Shown in pieces: positions 25,501-37,676 of a DNA stretch of 64,000 bases. The translations under genes were made by a program, and so were the position numbers. Source of the DNA: Viscum album. Its lineage: Eukaryota; Streptophyta; Magnoliopsida; Santalales; Viscaceae. The notes under the pieces were generated by a model, which made no database searches, was not told the DNA's origin, and saw nothing but the letters and a program-made list of their open reading frames with translations. The stretch lies in assembly GCA_963277665.1 (NCBI GenBank), contig OY728120.1:939287195-939351194 (forward strand). The letters run 5' to 3'. The first letter of the stretch is position 1; each line of letters starts with the position of its first letter.

Positions 25501-26291
25501 GTGTTGTATTGATATCTTGTGATTGAAATGTGGAAATGTTATGTTTCCTTTATGCATGTTTTATGTGATACGATTATGTTATGTTTAAACCTGTTCATAT
25601 GAGGAATGTATTGGACTTAATAAGTGACGGGTGGAGCCCGCTATAGCTCCTCGATGCATCGGTAGGTCTCATGAGACAACTAGACGTGGAATTGGTCGAG
25701 GCCCTTTCCCAATTTGATTTATGGTTTTGGCCGAGGCCTTAATCATTTTAGACGTCTTGGCCGAGGCCTTGACAAAATGTTTCAGAATGTCCGGCATTAT
25801 ACATCCCCTCATTATGAAAGTGGTTATTGATATTGCATGTGATTATTCGACCAGTAGAATATCCATGTGAATAATTGAATGGCATTATCTCATTTTACTT
25901 TTTCCATATTATGTTGAAGTTCAAGTTTAAAAGGCTTTTGTTTTAGTTATACATTTCCTTAAATGTTTATGTTTATTTATGAAAGCTTCCGCAATATTGT
26001 TATCCTTACTGAGCATCTGAGCTCACCCCTTTCAATGTTTTAATATTTTCCAGGATGTGAAGAAGTATTTTATGAATGACCTGCAGGGATAGTCAGAAGA
26101 GGATATGAGTGTGGACTATGAGGAATTTGTTATTAGTTTTTCACTTTATGATATAATGTAACACTTAGGAATGTATCTAGTGTTTCCAAGGCTACTAAAC
26201 TAATCGGTCTTTCGAGACTTGATCTTTTGTGATCATGCCAATGTTACGAAGTAATGCACCGGCTTCGGGTAGTTGGGGTCGGGGCGTTACA
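22556..26291 (+). repeat. 3' LTR of A
   Basis: Same length and boundaries as the 5' LTR. Hand comparison shows scattered differences, roughly 2 per 100 bp, with a surplus of A/C and G/T exchanges. The TATA box is at 23911 and the end is GCGTTACA. Confidence 0.93.
23911..23918 (+). promoter_or_regulatory. TATA box of A, 3' LTR
   Basis: tataaaag, the copy of the 5' LTR box. It could drive transcripts outward into B. Confidence 0.6.
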
Positions 26292-26296
26292 TTTCT
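26292..26296 (+). repeat. Target-site duplication of A, right copy
   Basis: TTTCT directly after the 3' LTR; identical to 16201-16205. Confidence 0.9.
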
Positions 26297-26619
26297 TAAG
26301 TTTTTTTAAATTTTTTCTAAATTATTTATATTTTAACCACTAATTTAGAGTCTTTATAAAAAAAATTGAAAAAATGGATTTTAATAAATATTACTCTTAT
26401 GCCAAGCCTAATTATCAACAAAATGAGGTGTCTAGTCATGAATAATGTTTCAAATTTCATTTAAAAAAATATTTCATGATCTAACAGTTGAATTTGGTGA
26501 TTCAACAAAATATTCAATAAGTAATCATACAAATGGAAATTTTTTCCAATGATTTAAACTAATTAAAATAATTAAAATCTCAAAAACATTCTTAATAAGT
26601 GGATAATATTTTCCAAAAA
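26297..26619 (+). mobile_element. Start of the internal region of B, unit 1
   Basis: Continues 16178-16205 and aligns with the start of unit 2 (27900-28220): aaccactaatttaga, atggattttaa/caccg, then ttgtgattcaa-type blocks. It contains the decayed start of the same open reading frame (atggattttaataaatatta at 26373 against atggattttcaccgtgacta at 27984). Homology to the internal region stops near 26620 and switches to mid-LTR sequence, marking a deletion junction. Confidence 0.6.
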
Positions 26620-27871
26620 AACATCCAATTTGGAAAATCATTATTTAGAAAAAATTGATAATCCTTCAGTAAATGGGGCATAAATCATCCCAAAAGTTTC
26701 CAATTGAGGTGATTCCACATGGGAAAAATATTATTTAAATATGAATCTCTACAAAAAATACCAATATTAAATGAGTTCATTAATATAGTCAGTGGGTTCA
26801 TGAAAGTGGATGAAACTGAATTGTCACTTCTTCTAAAAAAATCAGTAAATCAGCTATAAATTTTTCACCATGTATCAAAAGGGCTTCCAATTTTATGGTT
26901 GAAAATATAAGATGTGTTTTAAAAAAAATTTAAGACATGTCATTATGATTTATCTAGGAAGAGGTCCAAATTCAAGCATACTTTCAGGATATAAAAACTA
27001 GAGTGAAAATTTACACCCCTACTATTCCTTAAATTTTCATCCTCACTTTATTTAATAGGATGTTTGGATTGAAGGATGGGGTTGTGTACGAGAATATATG
27101 ATATAGAATAATAGTTATATTGTTTATAATTAATCCACGAAGTTCTAAAATCCAAGTGGAGGTGGTAGTGGAGATCCAAGTATTCTTCTATTTTGATTTT
27201 GGTACATCAATATATTCTTATTATATTTTTCTAGAAACTATTTTCACGATTAAAGGTGGTATATTTTCTATCTTGAATTCATTATATTATTTTTTTTATT
27301 TTTTATCAACTTATGATTGTAAAATAATTACCTTATTGTTTAAATTTCTTCAGGTGAGGTCTCTCCTTTGAGCACAATGAGTTTAATTAGTTTTAGTTGC
27401 TCAGAGGTCATTGGGTAATTTAATCGCTTTCATAAGAGGATAAACACCAATATTTGAGTTCTTGATATGGTTTCAAGGAAATATAGGTGTTCACATAGAG
27501 GTATTTGAGTGATTATTTTGAAATATAATTTTATAATTATATTAAACAAGGATAAAGGGAGTGTCTAAGGATCAAATATTTTCCATTGGTGCTATCTCTA
27601 TCTTGTCTTTTTCTATCATTCTTGCTTGTGATTTATAATATATAACTTTTATTTATAGTTGTAATATTATTTATTTTAATTTAACTTTATTTAGTTCATT
27701 TTAAATCCTCACTTTTATTTTTTTATATTTAACAAAAAAAAATTAACAAAGTGATATTTTGATAACATTGCCTATAACCTCCTCATGAGATAACCTCATG
27801 GTCACCACTATACGAGATTTTAAAAGGGGAAAATATTGATTAGGTTAATGTAACTGAAATTAACAACATCA
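26620..27871 (+). mobile_element. LTR 2 of B, 5' part deleted
   Basis: Aligns with LTR 1 from about 14905 and with LTR 3 from about 31020, so about the first 285 bp are missing. It ends in caacatca, the same end as LTR 3, followed by a primer site. It therefore serves as the 5' LTR of the second unit. Confidence 0.65.
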
Positions 27872-27874
27872 ATT

Positions 27875-27892
27875 TGGATTCACTTCCAAGGA
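27875..27892 (+). other. Primer-binding site of B, unit 2
   Basis: tggattcacttccaagga. Against the Asp-tRNA type site TGGCGCCGTTGCCGGGGA many of the differences are G to A or C to T, as expected from CpG decay. Confidence 0.5.
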
Positions 27893-27983
27893 GTATTTGT
27901 ATGTTTTTTTAAAAAATCTGAATTTTTAAGATTTTAACCACTAATTTAGAATTTTTAAGAAAATAAAGAAATTTAAAAAAATA

Positions 27984-28764
27984 ATGGATTTTCACCGTGA
28001 CTACTACTATGTCTATCCTGATTATCAAAAAAATTATGAGCCTAGTCAAGAAGAACTTTTCAAATTTCAATTACAAAAAAAGGTTATCATGATCCAAAAA
28101 AATAATTTAGTGATTCAAAAAAATATTCAAGAAGTAATCAATCAAATAGAAATTATTTCCATTGAATTAAAATAATTGAAAGACTTAAAAGCTAAAAAAA
28201 TTGTTAAAGAAATGGAAAATATCATCCCACTAAAATTTTTATATCAACAAAACTTTTGTTTATGAGTTAAAAAATTAATTGTAATATCCTTTTTTAAAAT
28301 CAATGGAAGAAATTATTACTAATTCATCAATTGATGTGTCTTTAGTAAATCAAAATTATTTGGAAAATAATTAGGATGAATTTGTTGAAAATGAAATTTC
28401 ATGTGAAGCTCCACTTTTTGAAATTGAAAATTCAGAACCATTGTATTATTATTTGCAAAACGTAGAAGAGAAACTTAATACATTCACTTTTGAAGATCAT
28501 ATGGATGAACATGATCTACTGTATACTTTTAATACAACTTTTATCCTCTCCTAGATAGATATGGAGCCTAAGAAAACATTAGTAGAAGTATCAAATTTTG
28601 ATAAACCTTTTTTAGATTATTTTGATAATAACATGTTAAATGTCTCCCCCTATGTATATTTAGTTCCCATTTCTTATAATTGGTTTTATTTTAAGATTAA
28701 AATTAGGATAAGGATGAAATTTTGGAAACAAATGTATGCCTATTTTAAGATTACATTGTTCACA
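27984..28764 (+). pseudogene. Unrecognised reading frame of B (gag position)
   Basis: Begins 92 bp behind the primer site, the usual place of gag. The first open part (27984-28175, 63 codons) starts MDFHRDYYYVYPDY and continues as a Gln/Lys/Ile-rich, probably coiled-coil helix (QEELFKFQLQKKV, then NIQEVINQIE). A second part, in another frame (28303-28764), is readable through two stops: it is acidic with many aromatic residues (ENSEPLYYYLQNVEE, then DYFDNNMLNVSPYVY). I do not recognise a named domain. The place and helix suggest a Gag relic of an Athila/Tat-like or LARD-type element. Unit 1 keeps the decayed start of the same frame (26373 on). Confidence 0.4.
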
Positions 28765-30716
28765 TGAGGATTGTCGTACTAAGATTTTTTTTCAAAGAAT
28801 AAATCAATTTTAAAGATAAACCTGAAGACAAACCACATCCTATAATTAAATTTCAATAGCTAATTGAGGTCATTTATTAGTATAAAGTGCTGGTAAGTAT
28901 CATTTACATTTTGTTCCCAATCCATCGCTTCATGGGATAATAAAATTCTTAGATGGGAACCCAGGGCTCCTATAAGTTATTTGAGATTAATAAAACTAGA
29001 TAAATTTTATTTTTTTGGTTCATGAGGAAGAAAAAACACCCACATTTATATTTGGTATGATCTTATAGAACTATTTGACTAGGGTAAGTGAAATCTTATC
29101 AACCATTTGGGGTTCATACTAAGGTTATTTTACCTTATCTTTATTTTTATTTTTTTGTTTCCTTGATTTTGGTAAAATTTTGATTCTTTGTTTTGGTTTT
29201 TTTCATTTAGGTTTCCAAGTTATAGCTTTTAAGAGTCTATATTAAGGATCTTGATGATGAATAAATAATATCTTTTCTCTTTCCTCTTAACTTATTTTTT
29301 CCATGTCTTCTCTTATTGATTTTAACTTCTCAATTTGAACTATTATGCATAATGAAGACATTGTTAAAAATAAGTGTGGGGGGTAAAATTCTTGGTACAT
29401 TAGGATTTTGTGTGTTTTATTTCCAATTTTGTTTTAAAAAAGACTTTTGAGCTTCTATGTAATTAAATTTTTGAATTTAAAACTATATTCAATGAAAATA
29501 AGCAATTTTATTCTTAGAACTAAACATAAATGATTGCCAAAATTTGTTGTATTCCGAATTCAAATTGTGTAAATTCATCAAAATAACATTTAATTCTAAA
29601 TTCCATGCCATAAATTCTATTCAAAGTTGAAAATAAATTTCCCATGAGGAATCTGAACCATTTTTTGCATATTCTTCACAATAACACCATGTCTTGAGTG
29701 AACCAAATAATTCTTATTTTAAACAAAACTTTCCTTTTTCTATCAAAATCTATGAGATTTAAATAACTTGTGTTCAAATTGATTGAGGTATTTTTTGTGA
29801 TTTAAATCCTAGTTTTTCATGATAATCCATTTTATTCTAGAATAACCTATACATTTAACCTTTATGAGCCCTTAGTATCCATGAACTACCTATTAGGTTA
29901 CCCATATTACATGATCATTTTCCTTATCCATCCTTCTCTAAAAGTTAAAATGGATGATCTTATTGAACTTACATTTGGGGTGAACTAACTTGTGGTGTTC
30001 TGCATAATGTGTCGCTACTTTGGGTAGAAATTGAAATTCTAAAGAGATTTTCGTACTGATGAAAAAATAATTTGTTGAGAGCTATGCATTTTTGGAGCTT
30101 CCAAATAAAAAAATTAATGTCTATCTAGATAATTAAAAAGAAAAAAAATAAATGTAATTTTACAAATAAAATATTGATTGTGTGGGATTTTTATGAGATT
30201 TTTAATGATTATCATAGCTTAATTTACTACTAAGAAGACTGAGGAAGGGACAATACTTGTGTGACAATTAGAATCATGCATTTTTCTATTTAAAAAGTGC
30301 CAACCCCTCCTTATTCTGCACAAAAATTGTTGATATCTGAATCCCACCAACCTTCAAACCTCTAAATAACCCTTTATAATTTCTCATGGTGTATACAATT
30401 CTTTAACTTAGTTGGGTCAAGATTTAAAAAAATCGATCCTATAGTGACCCTTGAATTTATTTAGATGAGAAAAATTTTATTCCAAATCAAAATATTATAT
30501 TGAGAGGAAAATTAGTGAGGTAGGCATACTTGTGTATAGAAGAATGAAAGACATGATAATTGAATGAATGAACATAGTGTATAATTATGAATTAAATATT
30601 TTTAAAAGTTATTATAAGTTTGGTTCCTTGACGTTAAGCTTTTGAATTTAAATTACATGTTTTGAATTTATTATTTGCTATTTATTTTGAATGTACACTT
30701 GTTCAGGATTTCAAAT
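28765..30716 (+). other. Non-coding internal region of B
   Basis: No RT, integrase or envelope motif in any frame, so B is a non-autonomous element with about 2.9 kb of internal sequence. One polypurine-like aagtgtggggggt occurs at 29372-29384, resembling the terminal tract at 30719. Confidence 0.5.
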
Positions 30717-30733
30717 CTTAAGTGTGGGGGAAT
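30717..30733 (+). other. Polypurine tract of B
   Basis: cttaagtgtgggggaat directly before LTR 3 (TGACGG). The aagtgtgggg form is typical of Athila/Tat elements in plants. Confidence 0.6.
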
Positions 30734-32289
30734 TGACGGATCAGGTATTTAAAATACTTTTTATTTTTATTTCAAGGAATATATCCCCATAAAATTTTAT
30801 TTTTGGACAAATTTCATCATTTTTTGAATTTTTATGAGCTTTGAGTTTAATTGTGAAAATTCCCAAATTCAAGAATTTTAACAATTTGTTATCACTTTGA
30901 TGTTTTGGATATAAATTTTAAAAATCTGATCCAATTTTATAAATTCATTTTTTTGGATCCCTTAGATTATGGGATTAAACTTATTTAATTGTACCAAGTT
31001 CTGAATTAACTATTTAGCGGCCCAAAAAAATAACTCAATTTTGAAAATCATTTTTCGGATAGGATTGATACACCTTTAGTAAATGAGGAATAAATCATCA
31101 AAAAAATTCTAATTAAGGATATTAAAAATTTAAAATAAATATTATTTGATTAATCATGTCCTAATTTAATACCAAGATTAAATTAGGTCATTAAGATGAT
31201 CATTTGGTTCATTAAATTGGAGGAATTTGAACAGTTTCTTCAGCCATAATATTTTTTTTCAGTAAATCAGTAATAAATTTTCCAAAATATGTAAAAAAAG
31301 AGCTCCAATTTTGTGGTTGAAAATATAATATGTGTTAAAAAAATTTAAGACAATTAATCATGATTCATCCTGTAGGAGGTCCAAATTTGATAATACTTTT
31401 GGGATACAAAAATTGAATGATAGATTTCCACCCCTCCTCTTCTTTATATTTTCATATTCAATTCATTTCAGGTGATGGTTAGATTAAATAATTGGTTTTT
31501 TATGGAGAATATATGATGTAGGTGAGGCTTATTCCTTTAATTAATCAAGATATTAAGGTATAAACTTCAAGTGGTGGTGTGAAGAGAAGTTCTAAAGGCA
31601 TTTCCATTTTTAGTTTGTTCTTTTAACTATAAACTCTTTTATTTTTAATTATCTTAGTGATTGCTTTCTTCATTGAAGGAGGTAACATTATTTAATGTTT
31701 TAAATTTATTATATATTTTATCTAGTTAATTTATCAACTTATTGTTATTATATAGTTTTATTTTTGGTTAATTTTCTTTGGGGGATGTCTCCCCATTGAG
31801 AAAAACAAGGTTAATTAGTTTCAGTTTCTCAGAGGTATTTGGATAATTGAATCACTTTCATAATTAGATAAACACCAATATTTGAGGTCTCAATATGTTT
31901 TATAGTCAACATAGGTTATACCTTGATGTATTTAGGTTTACATTGGATAATTTAATTGGAAAACAAATTTCCACAATGATAAAGAGAGTGTCTGAGGATT
32001 GAATCTTATTAAGTGCTTTTATCATTAGTTTATCTTTTTTAGTCCATATTAATTTTTATTTATAATATCTAACTGTAAAATTATTTGAAATCTTATTTTG
32101 ATTCATTTAACATATTTTAACTTATTTCAGTTCATATTTTTATTTTTTACATTTAACAAAAAAATCATAAAGTTCTGATTTGACAACTTAGCTCGTAACC
32201 TCCTCGTGAAACAACCTCATGGTCACCAATGTGCTATTTTTTAGGGTAAATTATTGATTTTTGTATACCAATTGAAATCCCCAACATCA
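30734..32289 (+). mobile_element. LTR 3 of B
   Basis: About 1556 bp, opening TGACGGATCAGG behind the polypurine tract and ending caacatca. It is followed not by a primer site but by host sequence: the gag of H resumes. It is therefore the true 3' end of the complex. Divergence from LTR 1 and 2 is high, so B is older than A. Confidence 0.7.
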
Positions 32290-33864
32290 ATAAATTTTCA
32301 TATCTCCCTTTAAAGTCAAAATGGATATCATAAAATATCAAGGATCTCTTGGGAATGCAGATAAGAAGTTAAAAATTTATTTTAATTCTAGAAGTGCGAT
32401 GGAAAAATATCATGGGGGTTAAAAAGTATATCAACCCACTTGTCAAAATTTTAGGAATAAGAATCCTAGAAATTTCTTTAAGGGGACAAGAAAATGATTT
32501 ATGTTTGGGAAATAAGGGTACCCAGATAGTGATTTCTAATGATAGAAACCCACCAATGTGATAGAGGAAATAAATGCTCTATTTAACCCTCATTCTATCA
32601 CTCAATGTTTCAACTTTGAGGAATAGGGACACTATGTTAATAAATTCCTTAAGACAAGGGTTGTTAATGATAAATAATGACAAAAATATCAAAGACCTAG
32701 AGAGTAATGGAAAGTATATGTCATAATAACTATTGAGTTAGATCTTGACAATGAAGTGGTGATAGGTATACTAGTTATTCATTCAAGGGTTGTTAAAGTA
32801 CTATTTGATTTTGGTTATTTGAATTTTTTAGTATCACACAAGTTTAGTAGAAATATTCAAACAACACCACAAAACATGGAAGTTGGGTTATAGATGAAGA
32901 CAAAAAATAGGTCAATTATTGCATCCTAAGAATATAACTCAAACCCTATTCAAATTTGTGGTCTGAATTACCAAGAAAACCTTATGATACTCTCCTTAAT
33001 AAATTTTTATTCTATTATAGGAATGTATTGGGCTTCCATATATAGATCTAACATAAATTTTGGAGAGAAGGAAATAACCCTCCATATCAAAAATCTCCCT
33101 CTTATTCTATATAAGTGAATATAGGAGGATGAATCTTATTTGGTTATAATATCTCAAGATTGGATATTATTGCCTTGTGATAAAGTGTATCTAGATCAAA
33201 TGATTAATACTAAAGAAAGGATCATTCTTAATTACATTCCCATTGTAAGGGAATTCACTGATGTGTTTTTTGAAGAAGTTCCTAGTCTTCCTCCTAGAAA
33301 AGAGGTTGGGTTCTCAATTGAGCTCATGCTTAGAGATTTCACAATAACCAACACTCAATATAGAATAGTAATTTTTGAACTTGAGGAGCTGAATAAACAA
33401 TTATAATGGAATATACATAAATGATTTATAATTCTAAGTGCTTCACCATGGGGTGTAGTGGTCCTCTTAATCAATAATAAGGATGGGTAAATGCGTCTAT
33501 GCATTGGTTATCAGGATCTTAACATGATCACAATAAAGAAAAATTTTAATCTATCATGGATTGATGACTTGTTCAATCAGCTACATAGAGAACTGTATTT
33601 CTCAATAGTGGATCCTCGGTCTGGATATTATCATGTAAAGGTGAAGAAGGGATATATCCCCAATGCTCCTTTTCATACAAGTTATGGGAACTATGAGTTC
33701 ATATTGATGACATTTGGAATCACTAATGATCTAGAAATATTCATGGGAATAAATAATATAGTCATTAGGTATTACCTCGAGAAATTTATGGTAGTCTTTA
33801 TAGATAATATTCTTATCTACTCTAAATGTAAGAAGGAACCTAAGAAGCATTTAAATATTATACT
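32290..33864 (+). pseudogene. gag end, protease and RT of element H
   Basis: Continues the gag interrupted at 14633. It starts with a Lys-rich tail and a knuckle relic (QCFNFEE, stop, GHYVNKF, about 32606-32650, first and second Cys partly lost). Protease at about 32735-32870: IGILVIHSRVVKVLFDFG, with the catalytic D-S-G changed to D-F-G. RT follows: EFTDVFFEEVPSLPPRKEV (open from 33140), then MRLCIGYQDLN, FSIVDPRSGYYHVKV and YGNYEFILMTFGI (open from 33491), then FIDNILIYSK near 33800, where the second Asp of F-I-D-D has become Asn. The reading breaks at KKHLNIILL, where LTR C begins. Too many lesions to be active. Gypsy type, same family as D and relative of A. Confidence 0.8.
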
Positions 33865-36800
33865 TTTACAGTCCCAAATCCATTTAGTCCATCCCATTCT
33901 ATGTTCCCGAAGTCCAAGGTACTCAGAGGAGGACTGGGTCAGTTCTAGAGGTGTTTAAAATTCTAAAAGTAGGATGTATGGTGGATTCATTACATGTAAG
34001 ATTTTTACATCATGAATGTGTGGTTCAAGGCTTGTGTGAGAGCCTAATTCATGGTCATTCAAAATGGAGGTTTGGATCCATTAGGTATGTAAGATTGGAT
34101 ATGTGGGAAATTAACTACATTGATGAATCAACTATTTGAAATCAAATACTTGGGATATTGGATACATGAATGAATTATCTACATGAAGGAATCAGTTATG
34201 TGGATAGATCAACCATGTGAATCAACTACGTGGTTAGATTGGCTATATGAATTAGCTATGTCGTTGAATTAGATACATGGATCAGTTATGTGAGAAATTA
34301 TCTACATGATTGATCAAATACAAGGATCATCTACATGATTAATTTGATTTTTGAGAAAAACTACATGGGGTTTTTGGCTATATGGGGAATTCGGCAATGT
34401 GGAATCGGCCCCCTAGGGTTTTCCACTAGTTTTGTTAAAATGGACATGTGGGTCTTCAAACTGTGTGAATCAGGAGCCTTCAAAGGATATTTCATCAAGG
34501 ATAATTATATCCTTTATTTTATAGGAAAATTGAGACTGTAAACGTATCATTTCACATGATGTTTAATGAGAACCACGATAGTTGAAATTAAATCTTTTAT
34601 GATCTGAAAAATCTGATCGTCCGATATATATTGAATTGAAAAAAAAAGTCCCTTCCCTTAATTACTTCCTATTTTATTTATCTTGATATTTGAAGTTATG
34701 AAGCCTTCCCTTGGATTCATGTAATCCTTCTGTCATTGGCTCATGTTTCCTCAATTATTGATTCTGTCTTGCATGAACTTCCTATTTTTTTGCAATGAGT
34801 CGCATGAAGCTTCTTCTTCCAGGTAGGGGATTCATTGATTCTCCTAATTATTTACATACAACCATAAAGTTAGCATGGATTATCTCCTTGAATTTAAATG
34901 GAATTAACCTACTGAAGATTGAACCATATTAATAATTAATTAGGTTGGGATCGCATATCATTGATTTCTACTGTGATAACAGTGTGCCTCATGTTTTTCT
35001 AGATAGTGTGTGATCTATGCTATGATTATGTAGTGTGTTATTATGATCATTTTTAGCATGATGTTCTTGATGTAAAATGGTAAGGAAAATAAATATAAAA
35101 TTAATTTATAATTGATTTTATATAGAATAAAGAGGCATGTTTACTGAATCTGATGTTTCTATAATTTGATAATGATCAAATTGATGAGAGTATGCATGTT
35201 TAATTAACTATATAATTCGATGTATTGATGGAATTTGATAGATATTGTGAGCCATGATTATGATTACTGATGAAAATAATTAATTTCAAGTTAATGAATT
35301 GTAATTCCATAAAAGTTTTTTTAAAGAAGAATATATGCTTGGAAACATGTATAAATTAAGTGTTTAATTAATTTAGCCTCTAGACTTGAATCCTATTTAT
35401 AAGAGATATTGTAACAAGATACCTTATTTTATTCTCTTCTAATTTTCTCTATTTTCAATAAATTTATCTTGGCCTATTGGGCTGAGACACCCTCTTTAAA
35501 AAAAATAGTAGCTTGTTATAGCTTGATGCCTTCGATTTCCCATTGTTGGAGCCTGTGAATAATGAAACGGTTAATACAAGATGGAATAATAACTAGTTTT
35601 TTTATAAAGATAATTTTTGGGGCCTGAGTTTCCCATATGATTGAGAAGGTTGAGTCTCTTGTGTATAAATTCATGGGATCTCATTTATGTGTGAAGGATG
35701 GATACCTTGTTTTAGCACCTAGATTGACCTATTGGATGTGATTGTTTTCTTGATGCATTTTGATGTGATTTGGATGTGAGTTCATAGTGTCATATGATCC
35801 TGGGATGTATGATCCTCAAATTGATGATATAATATTAGCTAGAGATGGATGTTTTTATATGATTCTATGATGGATGATGTGATATTGGGTGTGAAGGCCC
35901 CGATTATATGGTAGTAGTTGAAGCCTTTGATGGAGAGATTCATCGAGATATACATGTGGATGTTGGGGATGGCATCGCAGATGAAAAAATGGGTGGCATT
36001 TGGGCTTTCCCATTAATTTGATAAAGTTGGATAATTTTTTTAAATGAATTTGTTTAGTGGAAGATGGTTGGGTTTATTATTTTATCTATATTTTTTCCCC
36101 ACTTCTTGAGGTATCTGGATATTCTTGGTTACATGCTTCCTCTTAGTGGAAGATTATGATATTTTTCCTAGAGTACCTATAATTATAGAAAGTAATAATG
36201 TTTAATAAATTAATGACCCATTGGAATAGACATTATGGAATTAAAATGATAGAAATATGTTAATATTGAGAAACCATTTACCCAGTTTAGATTATTCCTA
36301 GAGGGATTAAACTTTACTCTGACGGTCAAATTAATGAAATTTAGAATAATGTTGTTGGTTAATTAATGGATAATGAATTAATTGACACAAATTGAATTAT
36401 TTAATGAAAAAAATAATTTAATGCAATCTCATTAAATTCATGTCTTCTTATAGGGTATCTTGTCTTAGTAGTGGCAGTTAGGAGTCCAAGTGATGTTAGC
36501 TATAATTGAGTCTAAGACTAGGTTATTCCCAAAGTATGGTTGTGAGATATATTATATCATGTATGATTTTTGATCTCATAATCTATACCAACCATCTAGA
36601 TTAGGTAAATTGACTCCTAGTGAACTATCAAAGTGTGTTTTTCCTAGCATCTCAGTGGGAGGATAGATTTCTAACTACCCCATCTATCCCCTCTCTCTTC
36701 TCTTTGTAGTTACTTTTGGTGATATAAATAGAGTTTATTTTTCCCACATATGTGTGTAGTGGGATATGATGTATTTTTGATATTACACACACATGTATCT

Positions 36801-37660
36801 CTGGATATAGTATCCAAAGTATTATTATATGAATCATGTGTATAGGTCGAGATGGCTTGAGGAACCATACTTTATGTATAGGTTGTGATGGCTTGAGGTA
36901 TAATACATGATGTATGATACACATCATACAGGATGTGGTGAATCCCTAAAAATACCTGGTTACTGTATGATGATGAGATATGGGATGATGTGATTATATT
37001 GAACAAGAGGTGCATGTTGTGATACTTATCCTAAGTGTCTATGAGCTAGCTTATTTTGGAGAGAGGTGGCTTAGGACGAGCGATGTTGGGGTAGAGAGGA
37101 AAAATATTGGGGAAGAAGGATTACAATACCTTTGATGTTTCATTATTATATTATATAATCTCTTTTATGTGATACTTGGTGAGAGTTATCCATGGTGGGG
37201 TTGGTAACTTAGTATACCTGTTTAGGTGAATAGTTAGTTTAACTATTGTCCACTTTTCTTTAGAATGATTTATTTATCTTTTGCACGAGAGACTTTAGGG
37301 AGGATCTTATTGAGTATATTGTTATTCTCACCTCATTTATATATAAACAATTTTTTAGTTCATACAAAATTTGTTGGACATGAGGTTGGATATTACTAGC
37401 TCATGGTTTTGCAGGAGTTGTTTGGGCTTCACGGTCAATATTGTCTTTACCTTTTTTGTAGTTGTAATTTTTTTCAGTTGTTATAATAATTTATGAAATT
37501 GAATGTATGCACTTGGGATTTATTATATATATTTCTGACTTGGTTTTGATTTGGTGTATATATCTTATCTCTCACTTCTACATGTTCTCTTAGAGGGTAA
37601 TTCCTCCCATATGTATGTTGATTGTACCCTCGATCATAGTCTCCAACCTAAGGACTACTA
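33865..37660 (+). mobile_element. 5' LTR of element C
   Basis: Pairs with 42402-43852. Shared blocks: gaagtccaaggtactcagag (33909 and 42450), the ATCRGCTAYRTG minisatellite, atgagtcgcatgaagcttct (34796; cagtgagtcgcctgaagc in the copy), and tttgataatgatcaaattga (35164 and 43733). The start is set by alignment with tgtaaggga at 42402. The end near 37660 (ctacta) is followed by a weak primer site. An acceptor-like ttttgcag lies at 37407-37414 and a donor-like ccag|gtaggg near 34822. Old and AT-shifted. Confidence 0.65.
34140..34360 (+). repeat. Minisatellite in LTR C, left copy
   Basis: A dozen or so imperfect units of about 15-20 bp with core ATCRGCTAYRTG (for example aatcagttatgtgg, aatcaactacgtgg). 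The matching block in the right LTR lies at 42610-42930. Confidence 0.65.
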
Positions 37661-37664
37661 GAGG

Positions 37665-37676
37665 TGGTACTTGGGA
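37665..37676 (+). other. Primer-site relic of C
   Basis: tggtacttggga in the position of TGGTATCAGAGC. Only the first part agrees; accepted because of its place behind the LTR. Confidence 0.3.

Larger units (their letters stand above)
16206..26291 (+). mobile_element. Complete gag-only LTR retrotransposon A
   Basis: A 10,086-bp element: two LTRs of 3736 bp each, initiator-Met primer site, 2.6-kb internal region with one intact gag, polypurine tract and perfect 5-bp target duplication. No protease, RT, RNase H or integrase is present. The plan fits the class called TR-GAG in the plant literature (terminal-repeat retrotransposons with a GAG domain), so movement would depend on enzymes supplied in trans. 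It sits 4 bp behind the first primer site of complex B. The LTR type is shared with D, H, G, X and I. Confidence 0.92.

Noticed and set aside
32220..32289. A third internal region of B behind LTR 3, with the primer site at tggtcacca
   Set aside because: That string precedes the common end caacatca in LTRs 2 and 3, so it lies inside the LTR. A better Asp-type primer site follows caacatca in unit 2, and host gag resumes after LTR 3.
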